Assembly: GCA_031763025.1 (NCBI GenBank)
Contig: JASSKH010000030.1
Coordinates: 7,202,130-7,266,129 of the forward strand
Direction: 5' to 3'
Length of the DNA stretch: 64,000 nucleotides
Origin: Macrocystis pyrifera
Lineage: Eukaryota; Sar; Phaeophyceae; Laminariales; Laminariaceae
The position numbers and the translations under genes were made by a program. The first letter of the stretch is position 1. The number at the start of each line of letters is the position of its first letter. Shown here in pieces: positions 32,800 to 45,358 of the stretch. The notes under the pieces are model-generated. The model saw nothing but the letters and a program-made list of their open reading frames with translations. It was not told where the DNA came from and ran no database searches.

Positions 32800-33957
32800 C
32801 TACTTTTTTCCGCGACCACCGCCGCCACCTCTGCCGGCGGCGTGCATAGCATGGCCTACCCGGCCAGCGTTGGACCCCTTCTTCCTGTTTTCAGAAAGTC
32901 GGTGATGCCGTTCTCGAACAACCTTGATGATATAATCACGGCCGATGCTGTTACGTGATGCCAGGTTCCGAGCCTCCACCTCGTATTCGGCAGGCAGAGC
33001 GTCAATAAAGATGATGTACAGCATGTGGTCGTCTACTGACATTCCTGTTGTGCACGTTTCCGCGGCAAGATCCTCGATCCTGCCCATCTCCTTGAGCGGG
33101 TTGCTCCCCGGCGTTATAAAAAACTTTTAAGGCATCTAGAGAGGTCCGATTTGGCCCCCGTCGTTCGAGGCCGTACCACGCAAGGAGAGCATCGCACGCT
33201 TGCCTCGGCGCGACCTGTGCAGAATACTCTTGTCGCTCTTGGTTTGGAGAGTCGTCGAGAGGAAATTCCACGCCAGTGTATGCATGTGCACACATTCGCA
33301 GCTAAATCTCCTAGCGACAAGCACCGGGTTTTCTGTGTCCAAGTCCCATACGGGAATGTACTGCGGTAGATCCGACACGAAGGCAGACAAGAAGCCGACT
33401 CCCTTGGCGTAATACCGAGCGTCTCTTGTCCAGGGGTTGAGCTCAGGTTTCAGCCCACTAAACGATGGTACAGGAGTGTGTTTAAGTGCCAAATGGCGCG
33501 AGAGAGGCAGATCAAATCCACCACCCAATTCACCGCCAGGTTATGCAGCCCATTCTCCAGTCCTCCCAGGCTGGTCTGGCTAATCCCTCGGTGGGCCAAC
33601 CTCGACAGGCAGCGCAGTTCCTCCGCATCCCGTTGCTCCCAACTCTCGCGAGGCGCCCTCACGCAATTTTATCTCTTGTTCTGCGGTAATATCCCGTGCC
33701 ATGCCTACAGCAGCAGGGGTCTCTCTCACAGCAGTGGGTACTGTCCCACGTGGGATTTGCCCGACAGCAGCGCTGCCCTCAACGCTGCCGGACTCCGATC
33801 GGCTGTTGTTCCTCGTAAACTCGGCCATCATGTCCCTCATAGCGTTCATCATCGACCCCTCAATTTGCTCCATCGCCAGCTTGACCTCGCGTCTCAGCTC
33901 TTGAACTTTACCTGGAGAATCGTGCTCTTCTTGAGCCGATCCCTTCGAAGGCATCAT
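32800..33957 (-). pseudogene. Copia 2 gag
   Basis: The start is the ATG at 33957 (MPSKGSAQEE, helical EVKLAMEQIEGSMMNAM). Later frames give DARYYAKGVGFLSAFVSDLP and LYIIFIDALPAEYEVEARNL, typical copia gag. Three different frames are used, so the gene is broken by at least two frameshifts. Confidence 0.8.
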
Positions 33958-34264
33958 TGGCTTCTGGTACCAGACCTCAAACGTTCAAGACACTACTTGT
34001 AGTGTGTTCGTCGAATCTAAGCCTGGATGCCCTGACCACGACGTGATCTGATGGGATTCTTTATAGTGGCTGTATTACAGGACAGATGAGGAGAGAGAGC
34101 GGAGCGTACCTCGTAGTTCGGAGCGGAGAACGGAAAGCTGAAACTCTCTACCCATGAACACACGGCAAAATTCATAATAACGCCTGCGAAGATATATACG
34201 AACCCTCTACAACTTGTAACGGTCGCTGCTGGAACGATCCTAACGAACAAGTAAAGTGACGCGT

Positions 34265-34505
34265 GCTATAATGGGGGGTAGCCCTTTTTGCCGAATCATT
34301 CCTAACCGATGGGGTTCCTCGATCGAGGAAATACCCGACGTCGCTGGAATATTATCAGTTTGTAGTTCATGATACCTAGGCCACGGCATTGACTATCGGA
34401 GGTACATGTTCAGTTTTTCTCAGGGTTTTTTGGGTGGAGGATACAGAGCTTCTCAAGCGTGAGCCTCAGAAAATATTAGGTGTACCCCTACTATAGTAGA
34501 ATGCA
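34265..34505 (+). repeat. F-family repeat
   Basis: GGGGTTCCTCGATCGAGGAA, GACGTCGCTGGAATATTATC, GAGCTTCTCAAGCGTGAGCC and AGGTGTACCCCTACTATAG match the copies at 11640 and 17190. Confidence 0.5.
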
Positions 34506-37394
34506 TGAAGTGTGGCAAACGTTCGCATTTTGTATCGCTGCCTTCCCTCGTGCGTTGACCACAACCTTCCGCGCACCGTGTGAGATGTGCGAGAAGATCG
34601 AACAACCCTCCCACTCCGAAGCCCAGCGACACCTACGCCCTCTTGTTCCCACGCCGAAATGATTCGATCCCACAGGGCGGTGTCACCTACTGTTGCCCCC
34701 CCGTCTTTCTCCATTTCAAATTGAACAGTTGAATTTCGAAACAGAGTCTGCATGCGTAGTGCCGAACGGTATTGGTTTGCCGTCTTCGCACGGCGATACT
34801 TTCCAAAACGTCACCGCGTGTCTCCAGAACCGGGGGCTTACTGTACACCACAGTGTCCCCCCCGATGGGAATCGCCATGTTACTCGTAGCGCGCCTGCCT
34901 TGCTGAAGGGTGGCTGCCATTTCTACTCAACTTTTCAACCGTGCCAACGTGTCCCGGACCCCCTTCCGCGTCTCGGGCCCCATCTACCACGGCATCGACA
35001 TGTAAAATAAGATCGTTACAACTACGGTACTGTACCCCATCGGTGATGCTCGTTCCTTTTGCGGCGCTCGTGGCTGCTCGGTACCTTACTCACCCATATG
35101 GTGGTTTGGTACTGTCGGGGGTTTAAATGGTGTGTGATATTCCATCCTGTCCTCACTGCACGCCAACCAGAGGTCGCTTTTCTGTAAGAAGCTGCCTCGG
35201 TCACTGCTGCTCTTCCAGCGGCAACCGGACCTCCACAAGAAATCAGCCTGCTTCTACCTCGTCCGCCAGTCGCTACGCTTCGCCGCGGTGCATCGACACA
35301 GGTGCCGCCGCCGTCTGCAAACTAACATCGCATTGCGAGCAACTCAGGACGCTGGCAGGCAGCAGCGGGCTGGTTTGAAAAGGCAACCCGTCATATAGTC
35401 AAACACCTTGAACACCAAGCTGCCCATCTCGACGAAACAAATCACCTTCGACCCCGATCCAAAACATCCCACGTCGACAACATATTCGCCTTCTTCTAAC
35501 ACCTGCCCATGCGCAACTCAGACTCTCTCCCTCCAGAGTTGAGCTCGACGCCACCGCTACGCATACCTTTTTCTTGACAACATTATACCCCCTGTAGGCG
35601 TCAGCCCTACTACCGATAAAGTGACTGCATTCGCCAGCATGCCGACGAAGGTGTGGCAACTACTGTTCGCTGATGTATTAACGCATGTACGACACACCAG
35701 GTCATTTCTAAAGAAAGGAGTTAAGCCGATATTTCAAGGTCTTCGAGCACGTCGCCAAGATTCGACGCTCGAGTTTAGTGCTAACAGAACTTCCTCTCAA
35801 ACCTGTACGTACACCCTTTCGAAAAGGCGCCGGAAACGATATCGCCGATTATCTTTCCCGTTCACCGCCTACGGCTGGTCTTGGCGGATCTCGACCCAAT
35901 CAATTCCGACATTATAGGCGTCTGCCACCAATTCATCAAGACGTATTGGATTACCTCCCGCGAGCCTGCCACACCGGACCGCGGCTTGGATCGGCTATGG
36001 GTTCGTTCTCTCTCCGGCTAGCTTGATCGTTTTTCTACTCCACCGCTTCCCTTCACTGAGGCCATCTCCGGCAGCTTCGTCGCAGTGGGTCGCGCACAGC
36101 CGCAACCGGCCTGGCTATCACTTTGAAACCCTCGGATGTCCCTAGTTCCCCTCAAGACTCCATCATCGACTGACCAGATGGCCCTGAGAAGGGTATCGTG
36201 GACGCTGTGGCTCTTTTTGGCTTTCGTTTCGTGCAGTGATCGTCCTCGCATCATTCACCTATACCTGACACATCGAATCAGACCGTTCTCCAACCTTCGT
36301 CGAGCCTGACGTCTTCGAACCTACCTTCACCCTTTCACCGTCAACGGAACTTCCATAGACTACCACCGAGCATGGGTTGATCTGCCGAGTGCCTGTGCCA
36401 GCACAACAACCGTCGCCACCGGTCCGCTTCGGCAATATATTCAACACAGCGTTTTCCCTCAAAGTGGCTATTTCTGCTACAGTAGCATTCACAACCTTTG
36501 CCGCCGCTTGTTTTCCGCTTCGACAATATACGTGTATCTTGCAGATATCCCCCGTCGACAGATTACGAGCCTCGAACGTTTAAGCTCTGGAGAGCTACGA
36601 GTTACGAGGAACGTCGAGTGAAGAGTACACCGGAGGCCCGACCTGCTGCATCCACCCTGAGCTTCTTCGCAGAGCTGACAACATCATTATCGTCCATCTG
36701 GAACTTCTGCCGTTGACAGTAACAAAATCGCTCCACAGAGCAGCCACGAGAATCTTCATCTGTAGCTGTTGCTGAGAAGAAAAATAACAACAACGGCATA
36801 TCGAGGTGAGAGCGCTGAAATGTCGGGAAGCCTCTAAACACATCTTTCAACTACGTGATGGGCTGCTTCGACACTACTACTGTTGCCCTGATGCTGCTTA
36901 GGTAAAAATGGCTGTGCAAAGCCCGTAATTGATTACATGAGAATCCTTCGGGTCGATTGTGGACGCATACGTAGCGCCTCTGATACGCGCGGGAGGGACT
37001 CTGCAATCTGGAGGTTTCAAAGTATACGGCAGTCTCGCCATCAGCGGTACAAAACTCGATTATTTCGACGGGGGGTTTCTACTATAGCTCGTGAACCCAC
37101 ATGGCATTACGCGTCATATACAGAGACCACCGCAGCAGCATACCCCAGGGGTTGACTCTACGCGGAGTCGCTAGGATGACGGATCACGGGATGACTGCAA
37201 ACGTAATTGCTTGGGACTGTAGGAAATATTTACATCGGAATCGCTACTGCACTGTTTGCTTGCGACTGCCGGAGCTTGTGTCGTTGCAACAGCAACGTGT
37301 GGTCGTTGGAGAGGTGTCGTTCGGGATATGGTCGCATATTCTTGTTTCTAGGTTTATCGGAGGAGAATATTGTCTGGAATAGCCACATTTCCAT
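34506..37394. other. Decayed region, possible retroelement relics
   Basis: Many short ORFs, none intact. At 35835-35870 RKGAGNDIADYLSRSP resembles the RNase H/integrase linker of Ty3/gypsy polyproteins, weakly. Nothing else is recognisable. Confidence 0.3.
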
Positions 37395-37570
37395 CGTTTA
37401 GGGCAGTCGGAACATTATTTCTGGGGCCTCTGCAATCTCACCGTTGGGGCTGCCGGGACATTTTTCTGGGTTCGCTGCACCGTCATCGCTTGGGACCGCC
37501 GAAACATCGCTTCTGGAATCGTTGCACCATCATCATTTGTACCACCCAAACATCACCATTGCCTGGGGTC
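37395..37570 (+). repeat. ~47-bp minisatellite
   Basis: At least three diverged units with core GGGCTGCCGGGACATTTTTC and TTCGCTGCACC-TCATCG-TTG. Confidence 0.7.
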
Positions 37571-38892
37571 GCACCAAGTTGAAAGCGAGATGCGTTTCGC
37601 ACCAGCACCACGCGTCTCTTCTGTAGGGGGTGAGGAGAAACGTGGTAGCCTGCTACTTGGTTCAAGGTATTGGTCAACAAACTGTTCGGTGAAATATTCT
37701 TACTTTGTTTTTGCTGTTTTGATATTAATAGAAAAACATCACGGCCATCATCACAACACGCAGCAGAACAGCCACCCAGACATACGCACGTAGCGTCGCG
37801 GATGTGAGCGCATAGTGCAGTAAATGGGAACCACCCGAACTATGTTTCTGGGCACTCCGCTCTGTTCTTCTGGCCTGGTGTGCTTTCTGCAGTTCGATCT
37901 GTGCGGCGTGTCGTGGCACATACCGCTTGGTTGCATCGATCCGAACTCACCAAGTTCCTTTTGAGGAGCAATAACTCAGGTAGCAAGAAAAACGCCATCA
38001 TCAGCACACAACAACATGCAGCTAAATATCAGTCGCCAAGCCGCGCAACCAGAGTCGCAGCTGCTGACAAAACCGATAGGTAGCACGACAGCCGCCCAGC
38101 CTCACGAATCCAGTATCGAGACTGCTGCTGCGCACCCAGTGTCGCGAAATGGAACCACTAGGGCTGTGTTTCTAGGTTCTCCCTGCTGTGTTCACTTGCC
38201 TTGGTGTGCTTTCTTTGCTCGATCCCCGCGGCATTTTGAGGCAGCTATATACTTCTTGGCTGCAAGACATGGGGGTAGGGATCGACTGTGAAGAGCCGGA
38301 AGACGCCGATCGGCAAGCGCCACCAGCCGCAGGCCTCCAAGACCGTACAACAGCCAGAAGGAACCATAGACCCGATGCTACGGTTGGTCTATGATGATTT
38401 CGTTCACGTTTTTGCTTGCTGGGTGCAAATGCGCAGTTTATTGTTTTAGTCCTGATTCCTGATCACTACAGCCTATCTTGTGCACGGACTAGAATATGGC
38501 GGTGAGGGTTTCAACACCAACGGAAACTATACCGCCCACCGCCCACCAACGTACAAAGGTTGATGACAGTTACAAATAGCCCGCTGCGCGAGTTCTTAGT
38601 GACAGCTACTATCATAGACAGTGCTTGCCTTCTCGCTGAGTGCGCGCTTAGAACGGCTACAAATCCAGGGAACAAAACAACATTGCAGAAATATACTACT
38701 CATCATCCTGTAGGGTAGGTGGAAAGGTATGTATTTGTTCAGTGCTAACCTCTGCTGTGGCTGTATTTATGTAGGTTTGCGAAGATTGAGCGGATGTCTT
38801 TCTCTATCTCTCAGTAATTTGAACCAAATGTTGGAAGCAGTCTTGTCCCATTCCTGGAGCTATCTGATAGGGTCACGATTTCGCTGAGGTGA

Positions 38893-39118
38893 AGTCTTTC
38901 GCGACGCCGCCGATCATTTGACGCAAGTATTGAATTGGATGAGGCAACTTGCCCGAAAGGTGGCGCTGTGTTCAAAAATTATGTCCACCAGCTGGGTGCT
39001 GCATTGTCTCATCTAAGCAAGAGCAATGGCACTTACGATTCGGCTTCGATCGCGCAATCGTTCTCGTGTGGGCTCTTGGGAGGTCTCGACCCATGTGCTC
39101 GTGCTCAATCCGATCTGG
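38893..39118 (+). CDS. Possible isolated exon, unrecognised
   Basis: An open frame encodes DEATCPKGGAVFKNYVHQLG then AALSHLSKSNGTYDSASIAQ and SFSCGLLGG. The composition looks protein-like, and a possible donor (ATCTG|gtacgg) follows near 39118. I cannot identify the family, and it could equally be a gag fragment. Confidence 0.22.
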
Positions 39119-39201
39119 TACGGCACTAGTTTGTCCGATTCTCATCCCCCATATTTTCACTATTAATATGCCGTCTACTTCCGTGCGTACCAGTTACTTG
39201 A

Positions 39202-40340
39202 TCAAATACCCCCTCCTCTTGCAAGGAGTGCAGAAAAAATGGTCGTGCAGTCCCCCGCCACGCACACGTGCCCCTGTAGGGACGCCATCATGCGGGGCAC
39301 AACGTCCATAATGAAGCCGTTCCGCCTACGTGGCTGGTTCAGCATCCAAACGTCGTGAGTATTGCCTTGTAAGTGTACTTTCTCCTCGATCGACAGCGCC
39401 TGGATAAGCCGCGGCCGTGAAGATCTGACCCGGAACATCGGTTCACTTGGCGACGCAACAATGCGTAGTGAGTCATTGCATTTCGTCGTCATACACAGAC
39501 GGCGTGTGCTGGCTGGTCGCGGTCAGACAATACCGCTCCAGGGAAAACGAATATGCACCATATACGGGCAGGCATCGAAGGTCTCCAATGTGAGCCAACG
39601 AGGAAATCGTGGGCACTACCCCGTCTCGCACATACGACGCCAGTATATTGCGGAGCAGATGTCCATGCAACGCTAACCTCTCCCAAAGCCTACGTGCTTG
39701 CGCTGAAGGCGAGGCATAAGCTCGTTCCTGCCGTTTCCGACGTTCCATACAGTAGCGTGCCATGACCACCGTCGTAACGGCTGTCGCATTAGGTCCCGAG
39801 TTGTATTTGCCCAAGAGCTGGCCACTTGCCTTCGTCGGCGGATAACGCTGGCGCAGCGGACTGCATGAACCGCATGTCGATCTGAGGCCGGCGTACACGT
39901 CGCAACCTTGCGTGTGAGTCCACCTACCCCATGTATAGAAGACGATGTATATTTGTAAACACGCAGCATATACGTTTGAAGGGAAAGGCGGCTAATATGA
40001 TCGAATATCGACCTCTGGCAGCGAAATGCAGCAGGAAAACGTCGACGCGAAGCTGTGTGTTCAGGCGCGCCGTCGACGTAGCGCGTTCAACGAACTTTCC
40101 AACAGCGGTCGCTAGCGCGGACCCCCTGCGTGTGCTGCATTTGGGGAGCGACACGCCCTCCGCTAGATTCAAGGCGGTGAACATCGCGATGGCACTTTCC
40201 AGTGTATCTACGCGAACATGAGCCACGAATGCACACCATTCTGGTTCCGCCGAGCTTAGATTAACCGGCCACTCGACCCGTTCACAGCGTCGAGGAGAGA
40301 AAAAGAGGGGGGGGGGGCGGCACGGCCGTGTCCGTATCAA
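39202..40340 (-). other. Three successive minus-strand ORFs, unrecognised
   Basis: ORFs of 138, 141 and 96 codons follow each other on the minus strand (39924-40340, 39473-39898, 39202-39492). They include WCAFVAHVRVDTLESAIAMF and ALSIEEKVHLQGNTHDVWML. They may be one decayed gene with frameshifts or introns. No domain was identified with confidence. Confidence 0.25.
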
Positions 40341-40379
40341 TAGCAGAACGGGTGGTGTCGGCTCAAACTACGCCATGAT

Positions 40380-40720
40380 GCTGCCAGCCGGAGCGGTGTA
40401 CTACAAGACAGTAGTCTCTGCAACAGCGGTGTAGCCGCAGCAGCGACACGATGGCGGGGTACGCAATCGCAGTAGCACCCGCAGCTATGTATCAACCGTT
40501 TCTTCTACCCTGCGGTGTCAGCAATAGCGATGTAGCACATTAGTGGTATTGCAACGGCGGCCAAGCAACAGTCGTGTTAGCCACCGTAGCGTACAATCGC
40601 AACTATGATGCAGCGGTGTTAACAACAGTGGTGCCGCAATCGCCGCTCGAATGTAGCCGTGTTCCAATCGGCACCTTTCAGTGAGCGGTGTTAGCCTTTG
40701 CGGCGTCATGTAGTCGTGCA
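40380..40720. repeat. Degenerate GTAGC/GCAGCGG-type repeat
   Basis: Repeated motifs such as GCAACAGCGGTGTAGC and GTAGCACAT recur at irregular spacing. No coding function is seen. Confidence 0.45.
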
Positions 40721-40754
40721 GCTATACCGCATTTATGTCTAGAATGTGCGCCCT

Positions 40755-41900
40755 CTTCACCCTCTGGAGGATGCCACTATTAGGCCGACGCTGGGGGGTC
40801 TATTCTGTAACACAACCCTGTAGAGGGTACTTCCATTCCTCCTTCTGAACGGTTTCACATCTACATCTTCGCTGGGCAGTTTGGCTTGTGACATATTCCT
40901 CTAGAGGAAGCTTTTGTTCCACCCTCTGAAGGGTTTCACATGTCCTCCCACGCTGATGGTCGTGTTCGACATCATTATCCTGTAGAGGGTGCTTCCACCA
41001 TTCTTCTCACAGCAGGGTCCTCACGTATGGCTTTGCTGGGGCGGATGCTTATTAAAATCACCCTCTGGACGGTGTTTTCGTTTCACCCTCTGGATGGTTC
41101 TACAGACACGTCAACGCTGGAGCGTCTGCTTTCTATTTTATGAACATAACCCTCTGGAGGATGTTTGTGTTCCCGGTTTCACAAGTGTGTTCGTCCCCAC
41201 TGAAATAATTTATTTTGCATCATAACTGTTCGTTTGGATCGTTTCAGTAATGACGATTACATGATGCAGAGGATTGCATACATCTTCGCAGTCGTTATCA
41301 AGCATATCTGGCTACGCAGGCGTTATCAATAATAACTGGCTTTGAGGTGGGAGCATCAAGGCTCCACTCTCCAACGAATAACTTTAGTAAAACAAAATCT
41401 CATCCGACCGCCGTGCGGTCGGGGCACCCAGACTTGGCAACCCTCTGCGTAGACGATGCTTTACTTCTACCCTTTGGAGGGTTATAGCTACGTCCCCGCT
41501 GGAGGCTTTATTGTATAGCATAAACCTCGAGAGGGGGCTTTCGTTCGGTCCTCTGAAAGGTTTCACGGCTCCGTCCCCACTTGCGGGGAGATTGTTTGCT
41601 AGCGGAACCCTCTGGAGGATGTTCGTGTTCCACGCTCTGGAGGGTTTCACGTGTTCGTCCCCGCTGGAGGGTTTGCTTTTGATCTTACCCTTCTCGAGGC
41701 TAGTAATTGAGCCCGCTCGTAGCGGGTTGTCGTTGACCGAACCCTCTATCAGTAGATGATTGCCTTTCTGATTTAGGAACACCATCTAGCGTGGTAAATT
41801 CACCTTCCAGAGAGGGCATACCCACCCTCCAGAGGGAGATCGAGGGGGAGATTCAACCTCTAGAGGGAAATTCACGCTCTATGATAGTCTGTATGTTTCA
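40755..41900 (+). repeat. ~85-95-bp array with CCCTCTAGAGGG palindromes
   Basis: Degenerate units each carry a palindrome like CCCTCTGGAGGG or CCTCTAGAGG, a GGTTTCAC block and CGTCCCCGCTGGAGG. An apparently unique stretch (about 41200-41440) separates two parts. The minus ORF at 41384-41785 is a by-product of the repeats. Confidence 0.75.
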
Positions 41901-42244
41901 TTTGTAGAGGTTTGCGGGGTTAGCCGATTGCCCACGTGCGTGTGGTACGTATTAATAGTATTTCTTTTTTAGTGAGTGTGCTATTTTTTATGACTTTGCG
42001 GTTGGTTGGTATTACAGCACTATGCTATTTATGCGGCACATACATTTATATCACAGGCAAATACGTGGTACCAGTAGTAATATCCATGCTCGTTGAGCTC
42101 CACAAAAGGGTCAGGACTGAATCGCAGCCGATTCATCCGGTTCAACCATGCGATCCAATCGACATTGGAATCACAAAATCGTTGAGCTTGTGATGGATTC
42201 GTAACGTCTTAAACCGGCTATATATATTACATCCCTCTGAATCA

Positions 42245-42620
42245 TTTGTGCGGGGTGGAGACCCTTTTTTTACTCCGCACAACGGGAATGATCGTGTCAC
42301 GTACTGTTTCTGGTAAGACACTCACGAGGCAGTTGCATAAGTACTCCCACTGCTGTCTCTGGAAGTGGTCACACGGAAACATAAATTAACTTGTTGGAGC
42401 TGCCATCCGTACGCATGTAAGCCCGCTTCACAAGCAGTTTTAGTATGCAGCTCACCCTCCATGCGTCTCGCTGGACACCTCATGGCGCTTCGCGCTTGGT
42501 GCAAGAAATATTTGCCTGGTCGGTGAAAACCCGATGTGCTCCGTCCCGGCATTGTAGGGATGCGAGGGTCCATGGTCATACGACTGCGGCCATTCATGAT
42601 ATCGAGTCCAACCCCCCCTC
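42245..42620 (+). repeat. P-family repeat, copy 6 (5'-truncated)
   Basis: From TTTGTGCGGGGTGGAGACCC to GATATCGAGTCCAACCCCCC. The first about 120 bases of the consensus are missing. Confidence 0.75.
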
Positions 42621-43982
42621 CCAACCAGCCCGGCAGGGGTAGGTGTGATCGTGGCTCTCGCTTTGCTCGTTCGATCACTCGAAATTCAAGTGAGCCGATT
42701 AATTTAATAATTTCGATTGATCGGCTTTGGCGAAACCGATTGAATTCGGTCGGATTTTTCGCTCCGATGCACAGTCCTACGTAGGTACGAATTTATTTCC
42801 TATCCGACAAAGCGTAGCGTGAAACCCAAAAAATCGTGCAAGAAACTGAAAAATTAACACCGTACATAATGGTTATTAATTTGGGAAAAACGTGAAGAGA
42901 GCGACTACGAAAAACGTGGTGGACAATTATAGCAAGCCTCTTGAATAAAGCCGACATCCCGATTTCTACCCCCCTTGCACCCAGCAAACTACTACCAAGC
43001 CCCCCCCTCATTTGCCCGCGAGCGCTGCCGAGAAACATCGAACGAAAGCCCGGTGTACATGATAAATCTGCCGTTAATACTTTAGTTGTGAGTTGATACT
43101 ACTGCTGTTGTAGTAGTATTATTAATAACACCATATTCGTAAAAGCGCTTTTAATACCACCCTCAGTATGCCAGGAAGACACAGGAAGGAGTATCATATG
43201 CCGATACCGACGTAGTGCAACGAACACATATACGTCTATTGTGAGCTCTACTATTAATATTAATAGTATCAATAGTGTCGACTTATCTCGAATCTCTGAA
43301 TCTTACATAGACAAGGTACAAACCAATACCAGGGCATATGGGATCCCTGGTACAAGAAACATTGAGGTGAACGCTGGCAAACGACACATTACCTGATACA
43401 GCATCAGGTACTACAGCAGTAGTAAGTACTGCTGCGTATCATATACCGGCGGTAGCTCATGCTGGTACCTCGTATACTCAACTTGCACGAGGTACAGGCA
43501 GGCGGTAAGAAGAAATGCGGTCGTGATCGGACAAAAAATAAACCAAACGAGTTTACGAATATACATAAAATACGTCATCTATACGAACATATATGGTACG
43601 TACCTGGTGTGATAGAATAACGCAGTGTTTTAGTACGAAAACTATTAATATTAATAAAAAACTGTTGATTGAGAACTGCGATCCTGCACGGACGGCTTTT
43701 AATTATTCCGATGCGGCGGCAGGAGAAAGCTCCAGGAGTCAAAGAAAGGACGTAAGAATGAGATGTCACAACCATGTTCACACCCACCCATGGACATCTA
43801 CGGATCAGATCGATCAGTCCACCCACGAGGCAAAACTATTAACACCAACCGCGACAGACACAAAAACTAACGAACAACGCCCGACGAATCAATCCACCAA
43901 ACTACCAGGTAACAAACAGCAGGCAGCAGTTTGGCCTTGGCCATACACCATTGCCACTCAATAAACTCCTCCTCCTACTATT
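42621..43982. other. Region without recognised gene
   Basis: AT-rich in part, with several small hairpins between 43250 and 43500 (for example CTATTAATATTAATAG, ACCTGATACAGCATCAGGT). No gene recognised. Confidence 0.5.
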
Positions 43983-44000
43983 ACAACAACAACAACAACA

Positions 44001-44092
<92 letters not shown>
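43983..44092 (+). repeat. (CAA)n then (CTA)30 microsatellite
   Basis: (CAA) for about 18 bases followed by about 91 bases of CTA repeats. It ends about 95 bp before the ATG at 44187, so it is likely in a promoter or 5' UTR. Confidence 0.92.
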
Positions 44093-44096
<4 letters not shown>

Positions 44097-44186
44097 TCTG
44101 TTGCTGCCAGCAAAACCGTGGACCCCCTTCTTTCTCTTCCTCTTCGTCCTCCCCCTCCTGTGGATGCTTCGGAGGACCTACGCGTC

Positions 44187-44414
44187 ATGCGCGTCGTGCA
44201 GCTGCTCTTCGTTTGCCTGGTGGTGATCCGAAGTACCGGTGGGCACCCGCTCTGCTTCGTCGACGACAGATCTACGGACTACAACCAAGTGCTGACCTTT
44301 TGTCCAGCTGCGCAAGATGGGGCATGCTGCACAGACGCCGAAGAGCTGGCGGTAAAAGCCCTGTACGAAGACGCTGGGACGCTCAGCGATTCCTGTGCAG
44401 ACCTCTACAAGCAG
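44187..44414 (+). CDS. Signal-peptide exon of HIPL/HHIP-like cysteine-rich secreted protein
   Basis: The ATG at 44187 gives a hydrophobic signal peptide (MRVVQLLFVCLVVIRSTGG) followed by HPLCF, VLTFCP, GACCTDAEE and DSCADLYKQ. The spacing C-(about 17)-CP-(6)-CC-(about 24)-C matches the folate-receptor-like N-terminal domain of plant HIPL1 and animal HHIP-like proteins. Those proteins continue into a PQQ/sorbosone-dehydrogenase-like beta-propeller. The donor AAGCAG|gtacgt is a good consensus, phase 0. I did not find the expected second half of the domain or the propeller, so the gene may have long introns, be truncated, or be a different Cys-rich family. A longer start at 44118 in the same frame is possible but would bury the signal peptide. 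Confidence 0.55.
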
Positions 44415-44804
44415 GTACGTACTGCTGTATGTACTACACGTATGTGCGTACGCCCCAGGTGTAATGGTTTCGACATAGATAGGTAGATCGAAGGGGTAGG
44501 TGCTGGTGGGATCGTGATTGATTGTGGGATTGATACGCCTGTTTCGTCTTGTCTCGAAAGGAAGAACGACCGAAACTATCGACCGCCGCCCTATCTAACA
44601 ACTTGGTCGTCTGTTGTCGTACGGTTTTATACACGTGTCCATGATGTACTCTGTTGCTGTACTCAAAGCACCATTAATACTACTAATAGTCGTACCATTA
44701 CATACCTGGTACCAATAATTAATGTATTTACGTGCCTGGTAGTCTACAATATAACGCTGCTAATACAAAGTTTTTAGCTTCGAGCGTTTCCTTTCCGTCT
44801 TTTA

Positions 44805-44805
<1 letters not shown>

Positions 44806-44835
<30 letters not shown>
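44806..44835. repeat. Poly-C tract (C30)
   Basis: Uninterrupted run of about 30 C. Confidence 0.95.
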
Positions 44836-44836
<1 letters not shown>

Positions 44837-45235
44837 TGTGTTTCTTTTGTCTGTCTGTGTCGTTGACGTGATGAAGTGCTATACACCACTAGGTATCGAA
44901 ATATGAGGAACTTTTAAATCACATATTAATATACAAAGGTACTCACATATAGGGACAAGGTGATAAAATAGTCAACAAGCAAGTACGTACGCGTAAGTGG
45001 TGCCTGGTATATATATACCACATGATAACGCTTAACTACTTGCTGTTGAATATGTGCATATATTTCCTTTCTATCCGGGGATTTTTTCTTTCAGGAGAAT
45101 GATTTGATCGATCAAAAGGGTGAGCGCGTTGTGGGATGTGGCAAGCCTAATGATAATCATTAATACCAGGTATATATCTGATAACAACGTGCAAGGTGTA
45201 GCAACGCGGCCGCAAGGTTCTCGTGTTTACTGCCC

Positions 45236-45358
45236 GCAGAAACAACTTCGGAGGAAACGTTTCGCTTACTCTCGGCTCAGAAGTCGTGCCTAAGGGATAT
45301 GTATGCTATTCTACCGACGATACTGACTGTCCAGCGCTGCCACAACCAACATGTTCAG
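45236..45358 (+). CDS. Possible exon of the secreted-protein gene
   Basis: The acceptor gcccgcag|AAAC follows a pyrimidine-rich stretch. One frame encodes NNFGGNVSLTLGSEVVPKGY and VCYSTDDTDCPALPQPTC, with three Cys, fitting an extracellular protein. Its phase does not connect directly to the exon at 44187, and the donor is unclear. Another frame is also open. Confidence 0.25.

Larger units (their letters stand above)
28227..33985 (-). mobile_element. Second Ty1/copia element, degenerate, no paired LTRs seen
   Basis: A minus-strand copia relic in the order gag (33957), zinc knuckles, protease, integrase, partial reverse transcriptase and RNase H. A GGTCTGGTACCAGAAGCC sequence just upstream of the gag ATG resembles a copia primer-binding site for initiator tRNA. 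Sequences are clearly different from element 1, so it is a separate lineage. Numerous frameshifts occur, and about 0.8 kb in the RT region is non-retroviral. Confidence 0.88.

Noticed and set aside
39202-39492. Resemblance of ALSIEEKVHLQG to the C-terminal motif of DNA cytosine methyltransferases
   Set aside because: Only one short weak motif; the catalytic PC and ENV motifs were not found nearby.
41384-41785. 133-codon minus ORF
   Set aside because: It follows the period of the CCCTCTAGAGGG array, so it is a repeat by-product.
41936-42193. 85-codon ORF with a hydrophobic segment
   Set aside because: It starts only at GTG, has no homology I recognise and no supporting splice or regulatory signal.
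43958-44188. Poly-valine minus ORF and poly-tyrosine/leucine plus ORFs
   Set aside because: Translations of the (CTA)n tract upstream of 44187.
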